From: Paralichthys olivaceus
Taxonomy: Eukaryota > Chordata > Actinopteri > Pleuronectiformes > Paralichthyidae
DNA length: 64,000 nucleotides
Reading direction: 5' to 3'
NCBI RefSeq assembly: GCF_024713975.1
Contig: NC_091097.1
Coordinates: 1,223,501-1,287,500, forward strand
Shown here: one piece after another, positions 14,430 to 44,456 of the stretch
Numbering within the stretch: position 1 is the first letter of the stretch
How the letters are laid out: each line of letters opens with the position of its first letter
Translations under genes and position numbers: made by a program
The notes under the pieces: generated by a model
What the model saw: only the letters and a program-made list of their open reading frames with translations
What the model was told of the DNA's origin: nothing
Databases searched by the model: none

Positions 14430-16300
14430 AGTGACAGCAATAAGGATGGGACAAGCTGTTGATGCTTATCATGATTTCTTCTGTAGACCAGAACATCATT
14501 TCAGTTTGGTGTTTGTGGTCGACACGGCCCACGAAGGTCGCCTCCTTCAGGTGCCGGGTAGACTGCGTCCTTCGAAGAATGCAGCCTCTGAAGCTCATTA
14601 TTTAATTTATTTAAGTTAGCGTGCTGTCCTTATCAGATTCCAACAGAGAGACGCTGTAGCCGCCAGTCTGTCCAGAGGAAGTAGCACTGATCAGAGGACA
14701 GAACATAACTCTTTGTCTTTTAAACACTTGCTGAGGGTCTTGGCGAGCGACCGCCGCCAGCAGCAAGACTGCACGTTTGGCGACAGAGAAAATTTACATA
14801 AAGCAACTTTAAAGGTGAAATTGAAAGAAGTCTGAGTTGATGAAACCTAAATTCTTCGTCCAGGGAGGATGATTGCTTTTGTTGAAATCAAGAACTCATA
14901 CTTGTTGGTTCTTGTGGTGAATCTCAACATTCATTGTTCATTAAGCCACAGATCCTTTAGTTCCCGCTCCTGTTGCTCTGATTTACTGATTTTCTCTCTA
15001 ACAATGGCTCCTTGACTTCAGGCTGAGGCCGAACAATCAGCCTCTTTGTTTGTCCTTGTCATCAACCTAATATTTGCCCAGTGAGTTGGTTGAAATGTGT
15101 CCTGATGACGTCCCTTTGGTTTCCGTCTCACACAGTTGACAATGATTTGAAAAGGCTCCTAAACATGCACCAGATTCCTGCTGAGAGACTGAAGCTGAGT
15201 CGCAGGTTTAAAACATCAGCAGCGTCACCAGAGATTCGTTCAGACGACAGGACAATGTAAAGAAACATGTTGTTCTCGTTCTGCAGCTTCGAACAAATGA
15301 ATCCTGAATTATTCTGACTACGATTCACAAATATCAGGGCAGAGCTGCAAACATTAGCCGAACCTCTGATAGCGTCCAGGATTGTCTCCAGTTGTGAACA
15401 GGGCTTTTTTTAATGTAACCACTAACCCCACACAAATGAATGAATGTGCCCCTGAGCCCTGCAGGTAATTAACGACAGGTACAGTGAGCCAGTCAGAGCG
15501 GATTCAAACCCACGGCTTCGTCCAAACGGCACTTTTACTCTCACGGTTTTAGAAAAGCTGACAAAGACAACAACGTGCTGCGAACTCTTGAGATGTGTTC
15601 TTACTTCTTACGACAGCAACAAGCAAACCGCCTCTAACGTTTAGCTACGATTGCTAATCTCTAACAGGTCGATGTTAAAGAACACTCAATTCTACTCTTC
15701 TCACCCACACACACACACACATATTAAGATATACATTGATTATTCATCATGTGGACGACAGCTTTTGACAGACAAGAGGAGTTCTGGTGTTTTTCTCTGT
15801 GAAACAAAAGAACTGATGAGCGAACGTCCCGACATTCGAAGCTGCTTCAGTTCGGACCTTCCAGCTGCGCAGACGCAGAGACGAGGAAGCGAGCGGTCGG
15901 TCTCCTCCTCTACATCCTCTCATCGTCGACCGACCCATAACGATGTGCCATATTTTATCTTGCAACACGTACAAGACGAAAAAACTATCGTGTAACATGT
16001 GAAGTTTATGGTGATGATGACAAAGTTATTGCAGTTTTTTCTTCCTTTTCATTTGTGAATCATGTTGTGCAAACGAGAATCTTTGTGGAACAAAAGTCAA
16101 GGCTACTAGTGACACTAGAGTGCTGATGCTGCAGTCTGTTACCATGTGGATGTATGAATATGTATGTGAGACATAAGAATCATTTGATCAACTGTTACAG
16201 GTACTTTATATAAAAACCTTTACAAGCACGGTCGTTCCTCCTTTCTTTCCACGTGATTTTACACAAAGATGCAGGGGTCAGCACAAACGCTTCATCTTAA
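14430..16300. other. Intergenic DNA, no gene seen
   Basis: Contains a near-palindrome around 14563-14586 and a short (CA)n at about 15705-15722. No coding or RNA-gene signal recognised. Confidence 0.5.
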
Positions 16301-16307
16301 AGAACGT

Positions 16308-16460
16308 TCCTGGTTCGAATCCCGGTTCGGACAGAGTCCTTCTGTGTGGACTTCACATGTTCTCCCCACGTCTGCATTGGTTTTCTTGGATTCTCCAGTT
16401 TCTTGCCACATCCTCAAAGCGTGCCGTCTGGGGTTAGGTTAGTCGGAGGCTCTAAAAATT
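16308..16460 (+). mobile_element. tRNA-derived SINE, fish type
   Basis: B-box-like GGTTCGAATCCCGG followed by TGTGTGGACTTCACATGTTC, CCCCACGTCTGC and GGGGTTAGGTTAG. Same family as the copies at 10012, 20372, 30604 and 33505. Confidence 0.7.
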
Positions 16461-16615
16461 GTGTGAGCGCTGAAAGGTCAAAGTAAATTTTGACTCCAGA
16501 GGAGATGAAAGTTAAATGTTATTCATTACATCATCGATCAGATTCATTTCTGTGACTCATGAATTTTTTTCAGCTGCAGAGCGGACGACTCGTTGGCTGC
16601 ATCGTGTTGGCGCTG

Positions 16616-16787
16616 ACACAAAGACTGAGGGTTGTGTTGAGATAGAATTCACATGTGAACACAAAGACTGAGGGTTGTGTTGAGATAGAATTCACATGTG
16701 AACACAAAGACTGAGGGTTGTGTTGAGATAGAATTCACATGTGAACACAAAGACTGAGGGTTGTGTTGAGATAGAATTCACATTCAC
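16616..16787. repeat. 43-bp tandem repeat, 4 near-identical copies
   Basis: Exact 43-bp spacing: AAGACTGAGG occurs at 16621, 16664, 16707 and 16750. Each complete unit holds the 12-bp palindrome TTCACATGTGAA; the last copy is broken in that palindrome. Confidence 0.97.
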
Positions 16788-16817
16788 ACATTAAGACTTT
16801 CATTAGAACAATGTACT

Positions 16818-16838
16818 GTTGCTGTCCATGGTGCTGAA
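16818..16838 (-). promoter_or_regulatory. RE1/NRSE (REST-binding) site upstream of nsf
   Basis: On the minus strand the core TTCAGCACCATGGACAG fits NTYAGMRCCNNRGMSAG at all positions; 18 of 21 match the classic element. It lies about 1.0 kb 5' of the nsf start codon. Confidence 0.75.
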
Positions 16839-17053
16839 TGTGCTCCTCTCTCAGCCACCAGGGGGCGTGCTGCAGTTAAATCTTGTCTTGTTCAGCATCT
16901 CTTCATAGTTTTGCCTTCAGTTCTGCTGAACATGATATTTCTCTCAGGTTCACGTGGTTCTGGTTTCAGCCGGATTTCATCACCGGAGCACCAGAGTGAA
17001 CCATCCCAGCCCCGCCCCCTCTCACATGAAGGGACCTGGTCTGTACAGGAGGG

Positions 17054-17074
17054 GGCGCTGTCCTCGATGCTGAG
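17054..17074 (-). promoter_or_regulatory. Near-consensus RE1 site upstream of nsf
   Basis: Minus-strand CTCAGCATCGAGGACAG followed by CGCC. One mismatch to the 17-base core (C to T at position 8) with a perfect GCGCC end. About 780 bp 5' of the nsf start codon. Confidence 0.5.
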
Positions 17075-17493
17075 GAGACAAAACAATATATATATATATT
17101 TTTTTTTAGTTTTAAGTTTGGTTGAGTTCATTGAAAAGATGAAATAAAAACATTTGTTGAATCACCAAATTGTTTCAATGAATCATCAGCAACATAAAGA
17201 AAAAATAAATATAATCATAAATATTCAGTCACTTAAATTTGACAAACATAGGATGAGTGTGTTTGTGTGACTTTTTTAATTTTACCTTTTAATAATATTT
17301 GAAACAAACTGAACTGATTGGACAGCGTGTGGTGCAAAGGCTCATGGGACATGAATGTGTGTTGATGTCGCCTCGTGTGTATTTTGAATGTGTGTTGATG
17401 TCGCCTCGTGTGTATTTTGAATGTGTGTGTGCTCAGGGTGGTTTTCTTCAGTGAGATCCAGTCACTGTTGATTTAAAGCTTAATTAACTCTCC

Positions 17494-17501
17494 TGACGTC
17501 A
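17494..17501. promoter_or_regulatory. nsf: Full CRE (TGACGTCA), nsf upstream region
   Basis: Perfect palindromic cAMP-response element about 260 bp 5' of the nsf TATA box. Confidence 0.55.
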
Positions 17502-17727
17502 CAGACTTAATTGGCTCATCAGAACCTGCAGATGTTCTTCATCAGAACCAAACTCTCTCGGCCTCTTGTTCTCCACAGTCACGTCCTCTGTCGCCACTGT
17601 GCGTGTCGGCCTCTCACGCACGCCACATGTTCTCCCACCTCTGTCAAATCTCCCACGTGAGGAGGAGTGATCCGACCCATCCTCACGCACGAGCCTTCCG
17701 CCGTCGGCGCGCTTCCGCCTCGCTCAG

Positions 17728-17760
17728 CCAATCAGAGCGAGGTGCGCTGCTGCCTATAAA
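17728..17760 (+). promoter_or_regulatory. nsf: nsf core promoter: CCAAT box and TATA box
   Basis: CCAAT at 17728-17732 and TATAAA at 17755-17760, about 95 bp upstream of the ATG. Transcription would start near 17785-17790, leaving a leader of about 65-70 bases. Confidence 0.7.
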
Positions 17761-17853
17761 GCCCATCTGCTGCCTGGCTCATCAGCTCCCTGTCCCCGCT
17801 GTCCTGCGACCCACCGACCCGAGCTGCAGGCCTGTTCCACCGCGACCGTGAAG

Positions 17854-35414
<17,561 letters not shown>

Positions 35415-35595
35415 GAGAATGAAACGAGCGTCTTGCCATCAACAAACCAATCCATGGGACTAAACGAGGAAGAGGAGGAGGAGGAGGAGGAGAAGAGATC
35501 TTCCTCCGTTCTATTCACCTACTGATCTGTCCATCTGAATACACTCCAAGTCTGTGAGAGGAACACAGCAGTCCTCTTTGTCTCAGCATGTTTCC

Positions 35596-35629
<34 letters not shown>

Positions 35630-36595
35630 CCCCCCGCATCCGTGTCCTCCTCTTCCTCATCTTCGTCATCAATCGCTGACAATATCCCCAGCAGACCCCT
35701 GGAGGTCACACACTGGTATAAACCTGTCATCTGTAAAGACGTTGCAATAGATGATTGTAAAAAGTGCTGTTTTGTGCATCGTGCATTAAGAAGAGTTGTG
35801 TGTTTTAATCTGTAGTATTCGATGTATTTGTTGCGTATCTCTTGTTTAGCTAAAGGTAGTCGTTGTCAGTACTGTAGCACATGTATCCTCACACACGAGA
35901 GCAGTATAAACAACACATCCAAGTCCTGAAGCCATCAGAATACTACGACTATACGAGAGGCTTTTAGTGAAAGTGTAGTGGCTGTAAAAAGACGCTGTCC
36001 ATGTGTAAATGTACTCCCTTTAAATATACAGTATGTCCACGTTCTGTAAATAGTATATATAGACAAAAGGTATATCTAAAAACGATATAAATGAGGTTTT
36101 AAGTCTATTTGGTACTTTATCAGTATATGATTCTTCTTCCCCGTCGCTCCGGAGATGTTGGCTGTGGTAGTGAAAGTGATTGTTGGGTAGTTGGTCTGTC
36201 TGTGTGCGTTGCGTACAGTACAGTGTAGCTGCGGCATCATCAGTGTTAACAAACAAAAAAAACTACAAATCGAATTTAAAAAAACTGCACTTTTAACTTC
36301 GACTCAAAAAAAAAAACCCTTTAGTACTTATCTCATCTGTGGGGACTGGAGCTCGTGTTCACTCGTGTGCATGTGTGAGGAACTAAATGCTGCATGTGTG
36401 TGTGCGTGTGTGTGCGTGTGTGTGCATCTGAATCCAGGTTTTGACGGTTGATGGTTAATTTCTTCCTCATGTCACGTGTTCAGTGATCATCCACAGTTTT
36501 CCTGTTTCGTTCTGACCATTGTCGACGTACGTGCGTGTAAATATATTTGTCAACATGCAGATGTATTATTGCAATAAAAAAAAAAAACACACAGA
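35415..36595 (+). other. nsf: nsf 3' UTR
   Basis: AT-rich in its 3' half, with a 32-base C tract at 35597-35628. AATAAA at 36573-36578 followed by the GT-rich CTCTGGTGTGGTCTC gives a plausible cleavage site near 36595. Confidence 0.6.
36573..36578 (+). terminator. nsf: nsf polyadenylation signal
   Basis: TGCAATAAA followed by an A run and a GT-rich downstream element about 45 bases later. Confidence 0.65.
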
Positions 36596-36599
36596 TGCA

Positions 36600-36775
36600 C
36601 AAGAAAAAGACTCGTCCGTCCTCTGGTGTGGTCTCATTTATTTCTTCACCCGTCTGCAGCTTCGTGCTCAATGTTCTCCGTCTCTCAGCTGTGTCTGATC
36701 TCCACCGGCTCCTGAGGGGAACGTCCGGCTCTGTAGCCGCTAAGTGCTCCACCATGTTCACCAGCTACTCTCTGG

Positions 36776-36813
<38 letters not shown>

Positions 36814-37715
36814 TTTGGTGCCAGGCAGCTTGTGTGAAGTGGCTTTTTAGAGAGTCCACAGAAAGTAAGTGCAGCTGAGGGGGGGGGGGGGGGGGGGGGG
36901 AGTTGTAAATAAAGATGGACGACACATCTCCACCTCCTCCCACCATCCGCAGATGAATCCAGAACATCCTGGATCCAAACACTGGCGTCTTCTGCATTTG
37001 GAGTCTGTGCGGTACAGTGACTCGACCAATCGCCTGTCAATCATCTACGTATAGCATCAAATCACTAATTGATACCAAACTTACTGGAGCATGCATCAGT
37101 CTGATAAAACCTCAAACTTAAATAACAGAAACCATCTTTTAAGAGAATGTGAATGTACTTTTCGTCCATGTCCCATCTGCCAACGTGGAGGAGGCAGGGT
37201 CACTGATTTAACTAGCGATGCTCTGGCTTCACTTTATGGACGCTGCCACGTCGGCCATCTTTGTTGACAGTGTGTTGGTGGTGAAGTCGAACAGAATAAA
37301 GTTTATTCTTTTGTTAAACTATAAGAATAAAGTTTATTTCTATAGAGCATTTAAAACCACAGTCACAAGGTGCTTCACAAAATAAATCTGTGGTCACAGC
37401 AGCCACAGGCTAACCAGTCGCTCTCAGCATCTTTATTTGTCAGAGCACAAACAGAGAAACTAAAGACAAAGCGACCGGCCGTTTGTGCTCTGCAGCTCAG
37501 CTCTGTCTCTTCTCCTTCACGAGTGTCTCCCTCGTTCACCAGGAGCTGCTCTGAGCCTCCACAATAAAACCAGAGCCAGTGGTCTGAGTTTCAAATAAAC
37601 CAAAGTTGTGAGATGTGAAGTGGAGCCAGATCATTGCAGGTGAATCTGTGTTTGTGTGGATATTTATAGAGTCTTGTTGTTTTCTATCAGAACCCAGAGT
37701 CTGACTGATGAGATA
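36600..37715. other. Intergenic DNA 3' of nsf
   Basis: Contains (GT)n at about 36777-36811 and a 22-base G tract at 36879-36900. No gene seen. Confidence 0.55.
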
Positions 37716-37716
37716 A

Positions 37717-38432
37717 GAAGCTTCTGAATGTTTCTAAATGTTTCTAAATGTTTCTAAATGTTTCTGAATGTTAGTGAATGTTTCTAAATGCTTCTGAATG
37801 TTGCTTAATGTGTCTTAATGCTTCTGAATGTTAGTGAATGTTGCTTTATGTTTCTAATTGTTTCTTTCAAAATGTTTCTAAATGTTTCTGAACGTTTCAG
37901 AATGTTTCTAAATGTTTCTTTCTGAATGTTTCTGAATGTTTCTAAATGTTTCTGAATGTTTCTGAATGTTTCTAAATGTTCCTGAATGTTTCTAAATGTT
38001 TCTAAATGTTTCTTTCTAAATGTTTCTAAATGTTTCTTACTGAATGTTTCTAAATGTTTCTAAATGTTTCTAAATGTTCCTGAATGTTCCTAAATGTTTC
38101 TAAATGTTTCTTTCTAAATGTTTCTAAATGTTTCTAAATGTTTCTAAATGTTCCTGAATGTTTCTAAATGTTTCTTTCTAAATGTTTCTAAATGTTTCTA
38201 AATGTGTCTTAATGTTTCTAAATGTTTCTTTCTGAATGTTTCTAAATGTTTCTAAATGTTTCTAAATGTTCCTGAATGTTTCTAAATGTTTCTTTCTAAA
38301 TGTTTCTAAATGTTTCTAAATGTGTCTTAATGTTTCTAAATGTTTCTTTCTGAATGTTTCTAAATGTTTCTTAATGTTTCTAAATGTTTCTAAATGTTTC
38401 TAAATGTTTCTAAATGTTCCTGAATGTTTCAG
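37717..38432. repeat. TTTCTAAATG minisatellite with higher-order structure
   Basis: About 716 bp of 10-bp TTTCTAAATG/TTTCTGAATG units with 14-bp TTTCTTTCTAAATG variants. The block TTCCTGAATG recurs 118 bp apart (38151 and 38269) with the same order of variants between, a higher-order repeat. Confidence 0.95.
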
Positions 38433-38461
38433 AATAAAACAAACGGTCCCTTTAATGATCC

Positions 38462-39150
38462 GTGATTATGCAACCCCACCCCCCTACCCCCTCTGGGCGG
38501 GACAGTACCGCCTGTGGCCGGTGGAGGACGCTGCAGAGCCTGGTGGTGAATCATCCAAGCGGCGGCTCCGCGGCTCCTGACCCGCATTCACCCGCACTGT
38601 ACCGGCAGGGGAGGGAGCAGCGAGCACCGGGAGCAGAACCAGCGAACTCTTCCCCCCGCGCACCGTCTCCATGGCTCTCCGGGAGGTCTCCGGCGGCGCC
38701 CCGGGCTCCACTCACCTGACAGCGGACTGAGAGCAGGGCCGGCACCGGGAGGAGGAAGCCAGCGACGCCGCGGCAGAGACGGTAAAAACAGCCGGACTCC
38801 ATTTGGTTCCTGCGCATTTGTTCTGCTGGTTTTTCATGCGTTAATCCCGCAGCTGCACGTTGTCGGTCGGTTCGGACGCGGATCGTGTTTACGGTGTGAA
38901 ACTGGGTCTTTCTCCGGGCGGGTGGGAGGTGGAGGGGTGGGGGGGGGGGGGGGTCTGCTGGACGGGGACGGCCGTGCAAGGTGAGCGCTGTCCTCACGTC
39001 AACCCGGCGGCACCTATAGGTGACTGAGTGCAGGGAGACCCGCACTGACGCGCTCCTCCGCCGGGTCCTGCCTCCCGCTGTCCCCGCAGTGTGACCTACA
39101 TGACGGCCATGTGCTTCCCGTTCCCCCCGCGGCTCCTGCACGGCTCCGGA
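38462..39150. promoter_or_regulatory. CpG-rich island, candidate promoter/first exon
   Basis: Abrupt change from the AT-rich minisatellite to GC- and CpG-dense DNA. A strong donor, GTGCAAG before GTGAGC, ends a possible exon at 38980. No ORF here matches a family I know; both strands are open because CpG-rich DNA lacks stops. It could be the untranslated first exon of a gene extending beyond the window. Confidence 0.5.
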
Positions 39151-39199
39151 GTTCACGGTTAAAGTTGGAGCTATATGACGAGCGCGATCACAAACCTGT

Positions 39200-41480
39200 T
39201 AACGCACAGGACACTCTGCCCTGCACGGCCCCGTGCACGACCCCGGGGGGGGGGGGGGGGTGACACCCCAGCTCTGTGCAGAGACGCAGCAGCACCCAGG
39301 CTGTGTGTGCATGTACAGTATGTGTGGAACCTCCCAGCGTGTGATTTACTGCGCAGTCATTGTTCACATTCCTTTGCTGTGACATGTCCAAGTGGGTCTT
39401 TGTGTGCAGAAGTGTGTCCTGCAGACTCGGACCATGCATGTGTTGCTGGGGCAGTGTGGGGGGGGGGGGGGGTGCTGCATGGGTGTCATATCATGCACTG
39501 AGTTAGAGTACATATGTGTCAGCTGTGTGTGTGTGTGGAGAGAGGAGAGGTTCAGGTACAATCAGATGTGAGGGTTGTAGTTCAGGAGGTCACAGCTGTG
39601 AGGAAGGGGGGGGGGGGGGGGGTCACACATGCAGCACTACACGCTAAGGCCGCCATGCTTCACGTGTGGAAGAGACGCCTCCGACAGGGCCGCACTTATT
39701 TCTGATTTTGTCCAAGATCTTTAAATTGAGTCAAGAAATTCGTCGTGCATGTGACATGTTGAAGACAAAGACATCCAGAGAGGGACGGACAAAAAGTTAG
39801 AGTCTCATGTAAACACAGCTGAGCGTCAAACTGGAGTCAAGGTGAAATAAAAGTTTCAGGAGTGCAGCAGCTCGGCCTGAATTTAAAGTAGCTGGAGATC
39901 TGCTGGTGCACGTGACTCAGGCTGCGATACAGTATAACAACACAACACGCTAACGGTAAAGGTTCCTCAGCCTTCAGGGACACGCCGTCAGACTTCCACG
40001 GTTTCGTGCGTTTGACATTTATCCCGTTGAAGAGACGTGACACCTTCCATCTGTTCTGTCTTTTTGTTCTCAACACATTTCAGATAAAGACGTCCAGAGG
40101 AAAACTCTCCTGTAAACACAGCTGAGTGTAAAACTGGAATCCAAAGGAAACGAGGAGAGCGGGAGCCCGTTCTCCATTAATATTACACAGGGAGTCCTCT
40201 CTCCCGCTCACGTTGTTTCCCCTAGTAACCCAGTTATTATCCCGTTAGCCTGGTCTGGAGGATTTTATTAGTTTCCAGCTTCTTCCCGAAGGTTCAGTGT
40301 TTGTCTGTGTGAGCGCTTCCTTCTTGTTTGGTTGGAAGTGAGGAGATCTGTGTGCCGGCATTGTTCTTTTCAGACAACAGGACACAATGCTAGAGATCCT
40401 ATTGAAACACACTTATTAATAGATCTTATTGAGCCAAGTAACGATCGCTCACTTCGCTAACATCTTGGAAACATTCATTCCTGTAACATTTGTTTTCCTC
40501 TTGAAGACGATGCTCTGAAAACGATGCCAGGATGAATCCAAGTAGAAATATATATGTATGTATATGTACATGTATACGTGCACATACATACAAAGCCATA
40601 ATCTCAGCCAGCAGCCAGACGTGACCTCTTTTGACGTCTGTATCCCTAACACCACCCCTCCTCCCCCTCCCCTCCATTCCCATAGCTGAGTGCTGCGAGG
40701 CAGTGCCCTGGTTTTCCGAGGTAGGCTGAGGCTTAATGTATAGCGCGAGGGAAGGGAAGGGGAGGGGAGAGGGGGAGAGACAGCCCAACCCCCCATCCCT
40801 TCGCTCTCCTTTCTCAGTCTGAGGGAAATCGGTTACATAACACACATAATAGGGCGTATGGCGGTGGTCCCTGAGGTCCCACGGCCTGCTGACGTCACTC
40901 AGAACTAGACAGAGGGGAGGGAGGGGCTTAGAGTCATACATGTACAGTGTATGTGCAGGCAGCTGCTGCTGAGAGAAGTTAACCCCTGCAACACGCTGCC
41001 GTCACAAGAGGCAGTGAGAAAAACCAATGAGTGAATCTACAGCGACGGGAGAGAAGAAACTGCCGAGAAGATGAAACCAGTCGTGTCCGGCTTGATTTCA
41101 CGTCTAATGATGTTTATTTATCCATCGACTGCCGATTGTTTCTATTGATTCAGCCCAGAAACCTGTTATTAATCAACCCTCACCTTCGATCTGTCGACTA
41201 ATTCCATTGATTCAACGCTTCGTCATGACAGCAACATTCATGGAATCACTTTAACTAAGCAATTTGTCTAGAAATTAAAAGCACATTCGTTTTTTTTCTT
41301 TACTTTTATTTTGAAAGGTTGTGAACTTGGTTCTGGGGATCGTTGTTTAACAGAAGAAGTTCAGTTTCACTTAAAGACGATAAAATCGAAGTTTTCTGAA
41401 ATAGTCCATGGAATGTTTGAAGTGTTCTTATTCCCTCAACATCGGCTGCAACTAAAACAAACAGAACGTTCACAGAGACG
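39200..41480. other. Non-coding stretch
   Basis: Three poly-G tracts (39245-39260, 39458-39472, 39606-39622) and a perfect CRE TGACGTCA at 40890-40897 in a GC-rich patch (40620-40980). No gene seen. Confidence 0.5.
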
Positions 41481-41489
41481 TCACTTCAG

Positions 41490-41900
41490 ATACTTCACTT
41501 CCGTGTAGTACACAGTGTACAACGTGTACTTACTGCTGTGGTGCATGGATTTGGACTGGGTGTTGTTATAGACTCTTCCACTCACTACAATGATGATGAC
41601 GATGATGATGATGATCCGAAAATTTTGGCGGTGGGCCCCCGATGTTTCGAGCGATGTGTGAACGACTTGTGTCCTCCCTCCTCTAAAGCCATTTTCACTA
41701 GTTAGAAAACTTGTTGGCGGCCCCTCCCCTTCGCTACGTAGCCAAGATGGCGACCGTTGAGGGCGAGAAGCGTCCATTGTTTCACACACAAACTTTTTGT
41801 CTGTAATGAGGACACCGTGCATGTACTCACAGTTCACTGCATGTTGAAATACTTCTCAAAATAGCACGTGTGTGTACGGAAGTACACGGTCCTGAGCGAG
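41490..41900. mobile_element. Candidate dispersed repeat (MITE-like)
   Basis: Outer segments are imperfect inverted repeats (ACTTCCGTGTAGTACAC near 41499; the complement of TGTACGGAAGTACACGG near 41873). The interior has GCCAAGATGGCGACC. The pattern resembles a repeat seen in other fish genomes, from memory only. Confidence 0.4.
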
Positions 41901-44400
41901 GTCTAATCAACCACAGTAAGTGAAATCACATGTTGGGGTTTCCCATGAGCGGGTGCAGGGCTTTAAACTGACCTTTTCCACAGCAAACATTTGGACACGT
42001 GAGCGCAGTGTGATCAAGAACGTTAACGAGGCCGCGTACCATTTAGTTCTGCTGGTTTAGGGCCTTTACATTGTACATGGTGGGTCAGTGTCATGGCGTC
42101 CTGGAGCCATCAGACGTCCTCACAGGACAGACATGGATGTAATGAGTCACACGTGTCCTTCTACTCCTTATTGTTCTGCTGTGAAACGAGTCACACGCAG
42201 TCTTCAAACTGATTTTCTGTTGAAACCTTAATTTGAATTCATTTTCCTCGGACTTCCTCTTCTTCTGTCTCTGTGGGAAGAAACGTGCACGATTGCACTG
42301 AAATGCTCATTTCAGGGAATTTGCTTTTTTGTCAGTTTCCAGTTTTGCACAAGCTGCCTCTGAAATTAAAAAAGAGGCCTTAATTAACGGCTGCACCAAT
42401 CTGCACACATCACCGTCGGTGAGGTTCCCTGCCAAATTGGAAAACGTGCGTGCTGATTAAAAGGCGGACTCAGTAAACCTGCTCCGGTGGGTCCGTGTTG
42501 TCGATACTCATCCAATTACCAGAATACTCACATCCTCTCCTCAGCTGCAGGAGAAAACAGCTGAAATACAGAATGTCAAACAAAAATCTAAATGTCTCTG
42601 GAAATGTAAAGAACGTTGTAAATAACATTTAAAGTTCTGGCACTTTAAATTAGATCTCTGTAATTAAGTTAGGATTATATGCATTAGACTGAGACGCCGC
42701 TGGCGGAGGGGTGCAGAGGATAAACACTCCTCTGTAGGAGGGAGTTTGTTCTTCCTGTGCCTCCCACACTCAGACGCAGGTAAATGGCTCTCTCTCCGTC
42801 CGTCTCTCTGTTTGTCCGTCTCTCTGTCCGTCCATCTCTCTCTCCATCCGTCTCTCCGTCCGTCTCTCCTTCTGTCCATCTCTCTGTCCGTCCGTCTCTC
42901 TCCTCCTGTGAGAGAACACGTCTTCATTAGTCAATGTGTCCAGTGACTTTGTGTGTAACTCATCTAACTGCTCCTCAGCCTTTAAGAAACACTCTGTCCT
43001 CTTTAAACTGAGAACACCTGTGGGCGGGAGAGACCTGCAGCCAGAGACTCAGAGGACCTACAGTAGATTCACTGAGCCAGCTGTATGTTTCTATATAAAT
43101 ATAATATATTTGTCAGCAGGTTGCTGAGGCCTGAGTCAGACCTGGCTCGTTTATGACGGTTGATTATCGGGACTTTACACTGAACGTGCAGCAGCTCACG
43201 ATTAGAGCAGGTGTTGACGCCGCGGCCTGCGGAGGACGGAACAGTTCAGCCTACGGATGTTTTGACAGATGTGGTCGACTACGCCGGCCGCGCGGGTCTA
43301 ATCCATTGACTAGGTAATAAACAATGTTTACACCAACATTTATTTCTGCATTGCTCTTGGACTGAACCAACAACAGGTCATATTACTGGATGATTAATTG
43401 TTTTGCCTTTAACTTCGTCAACTAATCAAACAGGAATAAACTGCTGTTTATTTAATATGGTAGTTTTAAATAGTTTGAATCGATCGTCAATAGATTGTCT
43501 TTGTTAATGTTTCGCTCTTGTGTAACTACTGTACTGGCTTATCTGTGTGTTGTCATACTAACACAATTATATATCTTTGGATTTTGGACTTTTGGTTGGA
43601 CAAAAGAAGACATTTGAAGACATTGACCTAGTCTGTTGTAAACTGTGAAGACAGAGAGACAGAGAAGAGCCGGGGCTGTTAGAGAGCGAGAGAGCGAGAG
43701 AGAGAGTCGTCCCCACCTAGTTGATTAACACGGTGCACATAATGCTTGACTGACGACAACATCACTCATGCAGCAATCTGAAACATACAGCTCTTAAATG
43801 TTCTCACACACACACACACAGGGTATAGAAGAGCCTCAGGGTTCCTCGTTGGTACCAGCTTCTTTGGAATGTCCTGTTCCTTTCCTGTGTTTAATGCAGC
43901 CTCTGTTCAATTATTGTCGAACACCAGAACAAGACATGCGTCTCCCACGCAGAGAACGAAACGTATCGGTCTCCTTCCATCTGACAGGAAATAACTTATA
44001 AATGTCTTAAATCAGGGTTGAGACTCACCAAATCTCCTGGCGTGCACTTTGAGGGCCGTGACATGGTGCTGTAATTGCTTTTCAGTTTCAGTGTCACAAC
44101 ATGTTGTGTCACATGTGTGAGTCTGTGCACTAAAAACAGGACGATTCAGAGTCGGAGTCACGCGTGGGGAAGAACTTATGTATGTTTCCTTTAGTTTCTC
44201 AGTGCAGATGCATTTTGTTTGTGGACAAACTGAACATATGGAGGGATTCAGGTGAAGCTACAGAAAAACAATAAGAGCTCAACTCACATTCCTGCGTTAA
44301 AGAGGACAAAGTCTCTCCTTGAGAAGGGAGGAGGACGGTTTTCCTGCCCCAGAGGCGAGACTTGATAAAACTCTTCGTCCGAGCTCTGTGAAGCTTTGAA
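41900..44400. other. Non-coding stretch
   Basis: Holds a GTCCGTCTCTCT-type minisatellite at about 42786-42905. Otherwise unremarkable. Confidence 0.5.
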
Positions 44401-44414
44401 TGCTCTTGTGTCAA

Positions 44415-44416
<2 letters not shown>

Positions 44417-44452
<36 letters not shown>
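44417..44452. repeat. (TA)n microsatellite
   Basis: About 36 bp of AT dinucleotide. Confidence 0.95.

Positions 44453-44456
<4 letters not shown>

Noticed and set aside
38551-39156. 201-codon minus-strand ORF
   Set aside because: CpG-rich DNA lacks stop codons on both strands; no domain and no start context support it.
40426-40941. 171-codon minus-strand ORF
   Set aside because: No recognisable domain, low-complexity codons; probably chance.
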